Notes under the pieces: model-generated
Databases searched by the model: none
What the model saw: the letters and a program-made list of their open reading frames with translations, nothing else
What the model was told of the DNA's origin: nothing
Assembly: GCF_003614925.1 (NCBI RefSeq)
Contig: NZ_QYLP01000011.1
Location: 50,009 to 97,892, forward strand
Source: Arthrobacter celericrescens
GTDB taxonomy: Bacteria > Actinomycetota > Actinomycetes > Actinomycetales > Micrococcaceae
DNA: 47,884 nucleotides
Reading direction: 5' to 3'
Shown: in pieces, positions 41,251 through 47,884 of the stretch
Layout of the letters: every line of letters begins with the position of its first letter
Position numbering within the stretch: position 1 is the stretch's first letter
Position numbers and translations under genes: made by a program

Positions 41251-42192
41251 TCAGCCCTTCACCGCGCCCGTGAGGACGCCCTTGGTGAAGTGCTTCTGGA
41301 GGAACGGGTAAACCATCAGGATCGGGACCAGGGCCACCACCACCACGGCCATCTGTATGGACTGGCTGGGCGGCACCGAGGAGATGCCCAGGCCGTCGGC
41401 GGCGCCGGAGCCCTGGACCACGAAGTTGCGCAGCAGCAGCTGGATGGGCCACTTGCTGTGGTCGTTGATGTAGAGGAGGGCGTTGAAGAAGGAGTTCCAG
41501 AAGCCCACCGCGTAGAACAGCCCGACGACGGCGATCACGGCCTTGGACAGCGGCATCACGATCCGCCACAGGATGGTCCAGTCGCTGGCGCCGTCGATGC
41601 GGGCGCTCTCGATGAGTTCCTGCGGGATGTTCATGAAGAAGGAGCGCATCACTACGAAGTTGAAGGCCCCGAAGATGCCGGGCAGGATCAGCGACCACAG
41701 GCTGTCCAGCAGGCCGAGCTGCTTGATCATCAGGAAGGACGGGATCAGGCCCGGGGCGAACAGCAGGGTGAAGAGCACCGCAAGGACCACCGGGCGGCCG
41801 AACAGCACAGGCCGGCTGGTGGCATAGGCCATGGTGATCGTGACGAACAGGGCGAGGACGGTGCCGACGATCGTCACCACGGCGCTGACGCCCAGCGAGT
41901 TGAGGACCATGGGCCCGTTGAAGATGGTCTCGTACGCCTCGAGGGTGGGCCGCTCGGGCCAGAGCACGAAGCCGCCGGCCTTGGCGAGCTGTTCCTTGTC
42001 CGCCAGCGAAGTGGACACCACCAGCAGGATCGGCACGATGATCGAGGCGCTGAAGAACACCAGGACCAGGGTCTTGATGGTCTGGTAGAGGGGCGAGGGC
42101 CGCTCCTTCCAGACCGGGCGCTTGGGGTTGTAGTTCAGTTCCTTCGGCTTGCGGCCGAGGCGGATTCTTCCCGCGGATTGTGTGATGGCCAT
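41251..42192 (-). CDS. Carbohydrate ABC transporter permease (LplC/YtcP type)
   Basis: A 313-residue inner-membrane permease of the CUT1 subfamily with six predicted transmembrane helices. The EAA loop reads ELIESARIDGASDWTILWRIVMPLSKAV (about residues 203-230), the contact for the ATPase. The first helix starts near IKTLVLVFFSASIIVPILLV. ATG 42192 is four bases after the stop of the partner permease gene; a longer frame exists but would overlap that gene. It forms the translocation pore with the upstream-encoded LplB-like subunit. Confidence 0.92.
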   Translation of the reverse strand: MAITQSAGRIRLGRKPKELNYNPKRPVWKERPSPLYQTIKTLVLVFFSASIIVPILLVVSTSLADKEQLAKAGGFVLWPERPTLEAYETIFNGPMVLNSLGVSAVVTIVGTVLALFVTITMAYATSRPVLFGRPVVLAVLFTLLFAPGLIPSFLMIKQLGLLDSLWSLILPGIFGAFNFVVMRSFFMNIPQELIESARIDGASDWTILWRIVMPLSKAVIAVVGLFYAVGFWNSFFNALLYINDHSKWPIQLLLRNFVVQGSGAADGLGISSVPPSQSIQMAVVVVALVPILMVYPFLQKHFTKGVLTGAVKG

Positions 42193-42196
42193 GTAC

Positions 42197-43264
42197 TCAA
42201 CCGACTTTCTTCGCGAAAATGCCGTCCTCGCCGAAGCGGTGGGCAAGTTTGTTGGCGGCGTAGATCAGCAGGGCACTGACCACGCCCTTGGCCAGGCCGG
42301 CGGCCGCGCCGGAGCTCCAGCCACCTCCGACGACGCCGGTGTAGTAGGTGAAGGTGTCCAGGACCTCGGCGGCACCCGCGCCGATGGCGTCTCTCTGCAG
42401 GATGAACTGCTCGAAACCGACAGAGAGGATGTCGCCGATCCGCAGGATCAGCAGCAGCACGATCACCGAGCGGAGTCCGGGGAGGGTGATGTGCCACATG
42501 CGGCGCCAGCGTCCGGCGCCGTCGGCCGCTGCCGCCTCGTACAGGGACGCGTCGATGCTGGCCAGCGCCGCGAGGAAGATGATCATCGCCCAGCCGGCGT
42601 CCTTCCAGATCATCTGGGCCACCACCAGCACGGGGAAGGTGTCCGGGTTGGTCATGAACGGAATCGGGTCCAGGCCGAACTGCCGCAGGGAGTTGTTGAT
42701 GAATCCGGCACCGCCGAGCATCTGCTGGAACAGCGCGATCACCAGCACCCAGGACAGGAAATGCGGCAGGTAGGCGATGCTCTGGAAGACCCGGCGCACG
42801 CGGGTGCTGACCAGCGAATCCACGATCAGGGCCAGGACCAGCGGCACCGGGAACAGGAAGACCAGTTGCCAGGCGGCCAGGTAGAGGGTGTTCCAGAACG
42901 CCCGCAGGAAGTCCGGGTTGTCGAACAGGTCCACGAAGTTCTGCCAGCCGACCCACAGGCTGTCCCCGATGCCCAGGTACGGCTGGTAGTCCTGGAACGC
43001 GATGACGTTGCCGAGGATCGGGATGTAGAAGAACAGCAGCAGGAAGGCGATGCCGGGCACCATCATCAGCAGCATCTGTTTGTCCCGGCGCAGCCTGGAA
43101 CCAAAGCTTTGCCTTTGCTGGGCCCGCGGATTGCTGCGCTTCGCCTGGCGGGGCTTTCCCTTCCCGCGTTTTCCCTTCCCGCGGCCCGGGACGCGCCCTT
43201 CGGCATGTGCCGGGACGCGGTCAGCATCCGGCAGGGCCGGAACTGCTTCCGTCGTCGAGTTCAT
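42197..43264 (-). CDS. Carbohydrate ABC transporter permease (LplB/YteP type)
   Basis: A 355-residue permease of the LplB type. The N-terminal 60 residues form a basic cytoplasmic tail (GRGKGKRGKGKPRQAKR), then helices begin at QMLLMMVPGIAFLLLFFYIPILG. The EAA loop is LYEAAAADGAGRWRRMWHITLPGL (about residues 242-265). AGGAGAACGC in front of ATG 43264 supports the start. It is the first gene of the operon, 95 bases downstream of the LacI-type operator. Its substrate is probably an oligosaccharide of unknown identity. Confidence 0.92.
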   Translation of the reverse strand: MNSTTEAVPALPDADRVPAHAEGRVPGRGKGKRGKGKPRQAKRSNPRAQQRQSFGSRLRRDKQMLLMMVPGIAFLLLFFYIPILGNVIAFQDYQPYLGIGDSLWVGWQNFVDLFDNPDFLRAFWNTLYLAAWQLVFLFPVPLVLALIVDSLVSTRVRRVFQSIAYLPHFLSWVLVIALFQQMLGGAGFINNSLRQFGLDPIPFMTNPDTFPVLVVAQMIWKDAGWAMIIFLAALASIDASLYEAAAADGAGRWRRMWHITLPGLRSVIVLLLILRIGDILSVGFEQFILQRDAIGAGAAEVLDTFTYYTGVVGGGWSSGAAAGLAKGVVSALLIYAANKLAHRFGEDGIFAKKVG

Positions 43265-43359
43265 GCGTTCTCCTCTTGCTCATGCCGCAATGCAGTCTGG
43301 CTGGGGTCGGGTGGGCGGCACGGCAGCACCTGATTCCCGCTGTGATCCAGGCCACGCTC

Positions 43360-43373
43360 GTTAACCGTTTAAC
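43360..43373. promoter_or_regulatory. LacI-type operator ahead of the ABC operon
   Basis: GTTAACCGTTTAAC is an inverted repeat with six of seven matching pairs and the central CG typical of LacI/GalR operators. It begins two bases downstream of the -10 box of the operon promoter, over the expected transcription start. Confidence 0.7.
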
Positions 43374-43375
43374 AA

Positions 43376-43404
43376 ACCATAAGTGACGCCGGATACATTT
43401 GCAA
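43376..43404 (-). promoter_or_regulatory. Promoter of the ABC-LacI-Gfo operon
   Basis: On the minus strand TTGCAA (43399-43404) and TATGGT (43376-43381) are 17 bases apart. The leader to the first permease ATG is about 105 bases. The rest of the gap to 43511 is AT-richer but holds no other signal that I can recognise. Confidence 0.65.
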
Positions 43405-43511
43405 GAACATGATTGAAACTGCGCAGAAAAATCGTATTTCAGCCAAGCGGGGGTGGCGGGCGCGGAGAACCCCAGCCCCCTGATTGAGTGCCGTGTTGAG
43501 ACGCCTGCCGG

Positions 43512-44171
43512 CTAGGCCTTGTTGCCGGGGTGGTGCCGCCCGTGGTCACCGGGCGCTGTGTTGTTGGGCATGGCCTTGTCGACCCCTGCGGGCCAGGTCC
43601 CGGCGATGATGTGGGAGGCCGTGACCGTTGTGCCGCTCTTCGTTCCCGAAACCCGGACGGTGTCGCCTGCCTTCAAGTCGGACGCCTTGATGGCTTCAAG
43701 CGGGAATTTCCGGCCTTGCGTGGCCGATTCAGGGCCGGGGATCCTGACGATGGAAGTCGAGGACGCGATTGCGTAGCTTTGCGTGAACCCGTCATCGCTC
43801 TTGACGGTGACGTTCGAATCGCCGGCGGACTGCACCGTGCCGGTCTGGGTCACGATTGTCGTGTAGGTGCCGTCGTTGTTCTTCACCGTGAACTCGCCGT
43901 GGATTCCCATGCCCGCGAAGCCGTGGGCCAATCCAGGGAAGTGCCGGCCGTGGCCGTGGGATGGGGTGCCTGGCGGCGTTGGGCCGGGCGAGGGGGTGGC
44001 CGAAGATGTCGGCGCCGGCGTGGGCGAGGCCGTGCCTGCTGCCACAGCGCCCAGGTAGGAGGGGATGATCTGGCTGGCGGCCCAGACCGTGGCCGCACCG
44101 CCGCCGCTCAGGACGACGGCAATACCGCCCGCGATAAGGGCCTTGCGAACGCCCGGAGTCATGGTGGACAT
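43512..44171 (-). CDS. Exported DUF5666-like protein
   Basis: A 219-residue protein with an N-terminal membrane anchor or uncleaved signal (about residues 10-31, ALIAGGIAVVLSGGGAATVWAA). A Pro/Ser/Thr-rich linker follows (about 47-70), then a His/Gly-rich stretch (HGHGRHFPGLAHGFAGMGIHGE) and a small beta domain with two OB-like DUF5666 units: VTQTGTVQSAGDSNVTVKSDDG and KAGDTVRVSGTKSGTTVTASHI. The C-terminus is again His-rich. Function unknown; the histidine clusters suggest metal binding, which is inference. GGAGGAAGG precedes the ATG. It is alone on its strand between the ABC operon and gatB. Confidence 0.8.
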   Translation of the reverse strand: MSTMTPGVRKALIAGGIAVVLSGGGAATVWAASQIIPSYLGAVAAGTASPTPAPTSSATPSPGPTPPGTPSHGHGRHFPGLAHGFAGMGIHGEFTVKNNDGTYTTIVTQTGTVQSAGDSNVTVKSDDGFTQSYAIASSTSIVRIPGPESATQGRKFPLEAIKASDLKAGDTVRVSGTKSGTTVTASHIIAGTWPAGVDKAMPNNTAPGDHGRHHPGNKA

Positions 44172-44280
44172 GGCCTGATCCTTCCTCCGCTCCTCCCCGG
44201 TCCGGCAGGGGCGGGTAGCAAAGAACTGATGACTCCATGATGCGCCCGGAAGCTGTGTGCGTGCTGTGGATCCAGACGCA

Positions 44281-44340
44281 AACTGGGTCGCAGTTGTGGA
44301 CGTTTTGACGGCTCAAAACGACGTTAACTGCGACCCAGTT
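44281..44340. terminator. Long palindrome, family A copy 2, after gatB
   Basis: Arms 44281-44308 and 44313-44340 match at 24 of 28 positions with a four-base loop. It starts 16 bases past the gatB stop. The outer 15 bases AACTGGGTCGCAGTT are perfect in both arms. The sequence is related to 6829-6894. It may end the gatCAB transcript. Confidence 0.8.
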
Positions 44341-44356
44341 GGGAAAAGGCGCGGCC

Positions 44357-45865
44357 TTAGCCCTCGACGCCGAGCTTCTCCAGGATCAGCTCGCGCACGC
44401 GACCGGCGTCGGCCTGGCCGCGGGTGGCCTTCATGACGCCGCCGACGATCGCGCCGATGGCCTGGACCTTGCCGCCGCGGATCTTCTCCGCGACGTCGGG
44501 CTGGGCGGCCAGGGCGGCGTCGATCGCTTCCAGCAGCGGGCCGTCGTCGGACACGACGGCGAGGCCGCGCTTCTCGACGATTTCCGCCGGGGTGCCTTCG
44601 CCGGCGAGGACGCCGTCGAGGACCTGGGAGGCCATCTTGTTGTTGATCTTGCCTTCTTCGACCAGGCCGTTGAGCTCAACGATGGTCTGCGGGCTCACGC
44701 CGAGGTCTGCGGGGTCGACATCGGCGGTCTTGGCCCGGCCCACGATCTCGCCCATCCACCACTTGCGGGCGGCGGAGGCGCTGGCACCGGCGGCGACGGT
44801 CTCCTCGATGGAGTCCATGACGCCGGCGTTCACCACGTCGCGGAACTCCAGGTCCGAGTAGCCCCAGTCGGCCTGCAGCCGCTTGCGGCGGGCGGCCGGC
44901 GGCTCGGGCAGGGTGGCGCGCAGTTCCTCCACCCACTCACGCGAGGCGACGACGGGAACCAGGTCCGGCTCCGGGAAGTAGCGGTAGTCGTCGGCGTCAG
45001 ACTTGGCCCGGCCCGACGTCGTCGTGCGCGTGTCCTCGTGCCAGTGGCGGGTCTCCTGGATCACCGGCTGGCCGGAGTCGAGGACGGCGGCGTGGCGCTG
45101 GATCTCGAATCGGACGGCGTGCTCGACGGCCCGCAGCGAGTTCACGTTCTTCGTCTCGGAGCGGATGCCGAAGCGTTCCTGGCCGTGCGGGCGCAGGGAG
45201 ACGTTGGCGTCGCAGCGGACGTTGCCGCGTTCCATGCGCGCGTCGGACACGCCGAGGTTCTTGACGATCTCGCGGACCGCGGCCACGTAGGCCTTGGCGA
45301 GCTCCGGCGCACGGCTGCCCGCGCCCTCGATCGGCTTGGTGACGATTTCCACCAGCGGCACGCCGGCGCGGTTGTAGTCCACCAGCGAGTAGTCGGCGCC
45401 CTGGATGCGGCCCGCGGCGCCACCCATGTGGGTGAGCTTGCCGGCGTCCTCTTCCATGTGCGCTCGCTCGATCTCGACGCGGAACACGGTGCCGTCCTCG
45501 AGTTCGATGTCCAGGTAGCCGTCGTACGCGATGGGCTCGTCGTACTGGGAGGTCTGGAAGTTCTTCGGGGTGTCCGGGTAGAAGTAGTTCTTCCGGGCGA
45601 AGCGGCAGGATTCGGCGATCTTGCAGTTGAGCGCGAGGCCGATCTTGATGGAGGACTCGACGGCGGCCTTGTTCACCACAGGCAGGACGCCCGGCAGGCC
45701 GAGGTCCACTTCGTTGACATTGGTGTTCGGGTCGTCACCGAAGACGTTCGGCGCGGAGGAGAACATCTTCGTCTTGGTGTTCAGTTCCACGTGGACTTCG
45801 AAGCCAAGGACGGGATCGTACTTCTCCATGGCTTCTTCGAAGCTGAGGATCGTGTCGGCAGACAT
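44357..45865 (-). CDS. gatB: Aspartyl/glutamyl-tRNA amidotransferase subunit B
   Basis: Subunit B of the GatCAB amidotransferase, 502 residues. It activates Glu-tRNA-Gln or Asp-tRNA-Asn by phosphorylation and accepts ammonia from GatA. The N-terminal cradle domain starts [24 protein letters not shown], with [16 protein letters not shown] and [16 protein letters not shown] for ATP and metal contacts. The C-terminal helical and YqeY-like tail domains cover about residues 300-502. Its ATG shares the A of the gatA TAA stop, so translation is coupled. The window shows no reason to think the complex is incomplete. Confidence 0.97.
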   Translation of the reverse strand: MSADTILSFEEAMEKYDPVLGFEVHVELNTKTKMFSSAPNVFGDDPNTNVNEVDLGLPGVLPVVNKAAVESSIKIGLALNCKIAESCRFARKNYFYPDTPKNFQTSQYDEPIAYDGYLDIELEDGTVFRVEIERAHMEEDAGKLTHMGGAAGRIQGADYSLVDYNRAGVPLVEIVTKPIEGAGSRAPELAKAYVAAVREIVKNLGVSDARMERGNVRCDANVSLRPHGQERFGIRSETKNVNSLRAVEHAVRFEIQRHAAVLDSGQPVIQETRHWHEDTRTTTSGRAKSDADDYRYFPEPDLVPVVASREWVEELRATLPEPPAARRKRLQADWGYSDLEFRDVVNAGVMDSIEETVAAGASASAARKWWMGEIVGRAKTADVDPADLGVSPQTIVELNGLVEEGKINNKMASQVLDGVLAGEGTPAEIVEKRGLAVVSDDGPLLEAIDAALAAQPDVAEKIRGGKVQAIGAIVGGVMKATRGQADAGRVRELILEKLGVEG

Positions 45866-47427
45866 TAGTTGGAACCTCCCACAGTGTTTGCGGCGTCGAG
45901 CGCGGGTGCCTGCAGTTCAGGGGCACGGTCAAGCAGCGGGCCGCCCCACTTCTCTTCGAGCAACGATTCGAGGACGGCACCCACGCGGTAGAGGCGGGCG
46001 TCCTCGCGGGCCGGGGCGAGCAGCTGGATGCCCACGGGCAGACCGTCTTCGTCGGCGAGGCCGCCGGGCAGGGACAGGCCGGGGACGCCGGCCATGTTCG
46101 CCGGGATGGTGGCGACGTCGTTGAGGTACATGGCCAGCGGGTCGTTGAGCTTCTCCCCCAGCTTGAACGCCGTGGTGGGCGCCGTCGGGGAGATCAACAC
46201 GTCGGCCTGGGCGAACGCGGCGTCGAAGTCGCGCTGGATCAGGGTGCGCACCTTCTGGGCCGAGCCGTAGTAGGCGTCGTAGTAGCCGGCACTCAGGGCG
46301 TAGGTGCCCAAGATGACGCGGCGCTTGACCTCGTCGCCGAAACCGGCGGCGCGGGTGGCACCCATGACGCGCTCAATGGTCATGGGGCCCTCCTTCGGCA
46401 GCACACGCAGGCCGAAGCGGACGCCGTCGAACTTAGCCAGGTTGCTGGACACCTCGGACGGCATGATCAGGTAATAGGCACCCAGCGCGTACTTGAAGTT
46501 GGGGCAGGAGACCTCGACGATTTCCGCGCCGGCGGCCTTGAGCAGCTCAAGGGACTCGTTGAAGCGGTTCTCGACGCCGGCCTGGTAGCCCTCGCCGTGC
46601 AGTTCCTTGATGATGCCGATCTTCATGCCCTCGACGTTGCCGGTGCGGGCGGCTGCAACGAGGTTGTCGAAGGAGTCGGTGAGGGAGGTGGAGTCCTGCG
46701 GGTCGTGGCCGCCGATGACTTCCTGCAGCAGCGCCGAGTCCAGCACGGTCCGGGAGACCGGGCCGATCTGGTCCAGGGAGGAGGCCATGGCGATGGCGCC
46801 GTAGCGGGACACCGCACCGTAAGTGGGCTTCACGCCGACCGTGCCGGTGACGGCGCCGGGCTGGCGGATCGAGCCGCCGGTGTCGGTGCCGAGCGCCAGC
46901 GGCGCCTCGAAGGCGGCGACGGCGGCAGCGGAGCCACCGCCGGACCCGCCCGGAATGCGCTCCAGGTCCCAGGGGTTGCGGGTGGGGCCGTACGCCGAGT
47001 GCTCCGTGGAGGAGCCCATGGCGAATTCGTCCAGGTTGGTCTTGCCCAGGATCGGCATCTTCGCGGCGCGCAGCTTCTTGATGACGGTGGCGTCGTACGG
47101 GCTGTGCCAGCCCTCGAGGATCTTCGAGCCGGCCGTGGTGGGCTGGCCGATGGTGACGATCAGGTCCTTGACGGCGATCGGGACACCGGCGAGTTCGTGC
47201 AGTTCGTCGGCTGCAGCCCCGCCGGCGGCGCGGATCGCGTCCACCTCGGCGGCGACGGCAAGCGCCTCCTCGGCATTGACGTGCAGGAAGGCGTTGACCT
47301 GGCCGTCGACGGCGGCAATGCGGTCCAGGTAGGCCTGCGTCACCTCGACGGAGGTGACTTCGCCGGCGGCGAGCTTCGCGGCGAGGGCAGCGGCGGAGAG
47401 GCGGATGAGTTCGTTGCTGTCAGTCAT
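45865..47427 (-). CDS. gatA: Aspartyl/glutamyl-tRNA amidotransferase subunit A
   Basis: Glutaminase subunit of GatCAB, 520 residues, of the amidase-signature family. It releases ammonia from glutamine for transfer to misacylated tRNA. The Ser-cisSer-Lys triad is K87 in [10 protein letters not shown]162 in [10 protein letters not shown] and S186 in [13 protein letters not shown]; spacing agrees with known GatA proteins. ATG 47427 follows the gatC stop by four bases; an upstream extension would run back through gatC. The last 20 residues are Ala/Pro-rich and variable. Confidence 0.97.
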   Translation of the reverse strand: MTDSNELIRLSAAALAAKLAAGEVTSVEVTQAYLDRIAAVDGQVNAFLHVNAEEALAVAAEVDAIRAAGGAAADELHELAGVPIAVKDLIVTIGQPTTAGSKILEGWHSPYDATVIKKLRAAKMPILGKTNLDEFAMGSSTEHSAYGPTRNPWDLERIPGGSGGGSAAAVAAFEAPLALGTDTGGSIRQPGAVTGTVGVKPTYGAVSRYGAIAMASSLDQIGPVSRTVLDSALLQEVIGGHDPQDSTSLTDSFDNLVAAARTGNVEGMKIGIIKELHGEGYQAGVENRFNESLELLKAAGAEIVEVSCPNFKYALGAYYLIMPSEVSSNLAKFDGVRFGLRVLPKEGPMTIERVMGATRAAGFGDEVKRRVILGTYALSAGYYDAYYGSAQKVRTLIQRDFDAAFAQADVLISPTAPTTAFKLGEKLNDPLAMYLNDVATIPANMAGVPGLSLPGGLADEDGLPVGIQLLAPAREDARLYRVGAVLESLLEEKWGGPLLDRAPELQAPALDAANTVGGSN

Positions 47428-47431
47428 CGTC

Positions 47432-47728
47432 TTAGTCCTCGTCCAGGATGGCCGGGACCTTGAAGCGGTCCTCTGCGGCGTCCGGCGCACCGGACAGCGC
47501 CTGCTCGGCGGTGAAAGTGTGGCCCACGACGTCTTCGCGGAAGACGTTGCTCAGCGGGATCGGGTGGGACGTGGCCGGGACATCCTCCCCGGCGGCTTCG
47601 CTGACGGACTTCACCGAGTCCACGATGACGGCGAGTTCGCCCGCCATCCGGTCCAGCTCTTCGGCACTCATTTCAATGTGAGCGAGCCGCGCAAGATGCG
47701 CCACATCGTCACGGTTGATCGCAGCCAT
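47432..47728 (-). CDS. gatC: Aspartyl/glutamyl-tRNA amidotransferase subunit C
   Basis: The small 98-residue stabilising subunit of GatCAB, wrapping around the GatA-GatB interface. The family pattern is [22 protein letters not shown] at the N-terminus and [15 protein letters not shown] in the middle. ATG 47728 has GGGGAG upstream at the proper distance; a start seven codons further upstream lacks support. It is the first gene of gatCAB. Its upstream region is only about 70 bases before the transposase fragment; TAGACT on the minus strand (47764-47769) is a possible -10 box. Confidence 0.95.
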   Translation of the reverse strand: MAAINRDDVAHLARLAHIEMSAEELDRMAGELAVIVDSVKSVSEAAGEDVPATSHPIPLSNVFREDVVGHTFTAEQALSGAPDAAEDRFKVPAILDED

Positions 47729-47797
47729 GGATCTCCCCTGCAAGTTCAAATGGTTTTCCGGACCAGTCTACTTTGGTTGGGCTGGCCGCTGTGTCGC

Positions 47798-47884
47798 CTA
47801 GGGCGTGTCTCCTAAAGCTGTTAGCCAGATGCTGATGGCCCGGAGGACGGCGCCGCCTCTGTAAGTGAGCGCGAGCTTGTCGTA
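47798..47884 (-). mobile_element. 3' end of an IS5-family transposase gene (partial, cut by window edge)
   Basis: The last 28 codons of a leftward frame read YDKLALTYRGGAVLRAISIW and then LTALGDTP before a TAG stop. This is the C-terminal signature of IS5-family (IS427-like) transposases common in actinobacteria. The rest lies beyond the window. GGGCGTGTCTCCTAA at 47801-47815 is a candidate terminal inverted repeat. The element would therefore end at about 47800, so the stop codon at 47798-47800 may be supplied by flanking target DNA. It lies 69 bases upstream of gatC in the same orientation. Confidence 0.8.

Noticed and set aside
39529..42279. A 916-codon plus-strand open frame opposite the ABC binding protein and permease genes
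   Set aside because: Same effect of GC-rich third positions; the opposite strand encodes textbook ABC components with signal peptide and EAA loop.

Overview
The window is about 48 kb of GC-rich chromosomal DNA from a high-GC Gram-positive actinobacterium, most likely Arthrobacter or a relative in the Micrococcaceae. This rests on codon bias, on gene content and order (dusB-dgt-dnaG, alpha2-type glycyl-tRNA synthetase, gatCAB, a SAM-IV-type riboswitch before metX) and on the style of the intergenic palindromes. The genus is inferred from memory of protein style, not from a search. Coding density is high and no intergenic gap exceeds 300 bases. I see no rRNA, tRNA, CRISPR array or prophage. The only mobile DNA is the 3' tip of an IS5-type transposase at the right edge.

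Layout. 71-4556 is a leftward information-processing group (dusB, dgt, dnaG). 4727-6805 has a RibD/DHFR-fold reductase convergent with a YibE/F membrane protein. 6908-10395 holds glyS plus a GNAT gene and a YdcZ-type transporter. 10428-14200 is a run of small housekeeping or unknown genes: S4 protein, carboxylesterase, SGNH hydrolase, winged-helix protein, SHOCT membrane protein, DUF1905. 14230-16922 is methionine biosynthesis: metX behind a riboswitch, and metY upstream without one. 17154-19541 has a VOC-like protein, a CPBP membrane protein and a histidine phosphatase.

19570-24139 is the most coherent catabolic unit. It is a leftward five-gene operon (SIS-domain AgaS-like protein, ROK kinase, PfkB kinase, class II ketose-bisphosphate aldolase, DeoR regulator) read from a clear promoter overlapped by a palindromic operator. 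It can be read as a cytosolic route from an amino sugar, probably of the galactosamine/tagatose type, to triose phosphates. No transporter or deacetylase lies nearby. 24321-27853 carries a tandem VOC protein and a divergent MocR regulator/EamA exporter pair. 27929-34622 has hutI, a DAO-type oxidoreductase, a PPOX-like protein, a GH4 glycosidase and the tdh-kbl threonine degradation pair. 34815-37232 has a Tat-exported amidohydrolase and a LysR regulator.

37240-43404 is a second regulated sugar operon: two ABC permeases, a Tat/lipobox binding protein, a LacI regulator and a Gfo/Idh/MocA oxidoreductase, with a promoter and LacI-type operator ahead of it. 43512-47728 has an exported DUF5666-like protein and gatCAB. 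The IS5 tip ends about 70 bases upstream of gatC.

A recurrent structural theme is long, nearly perfect palindromes just 3' of genes (6829, 17810-18020, 27857, 36152, 44281). Some share sequence between distant sites and differ in both arms together. They look like dispersed palindromic elements that may double as transcription terminators.
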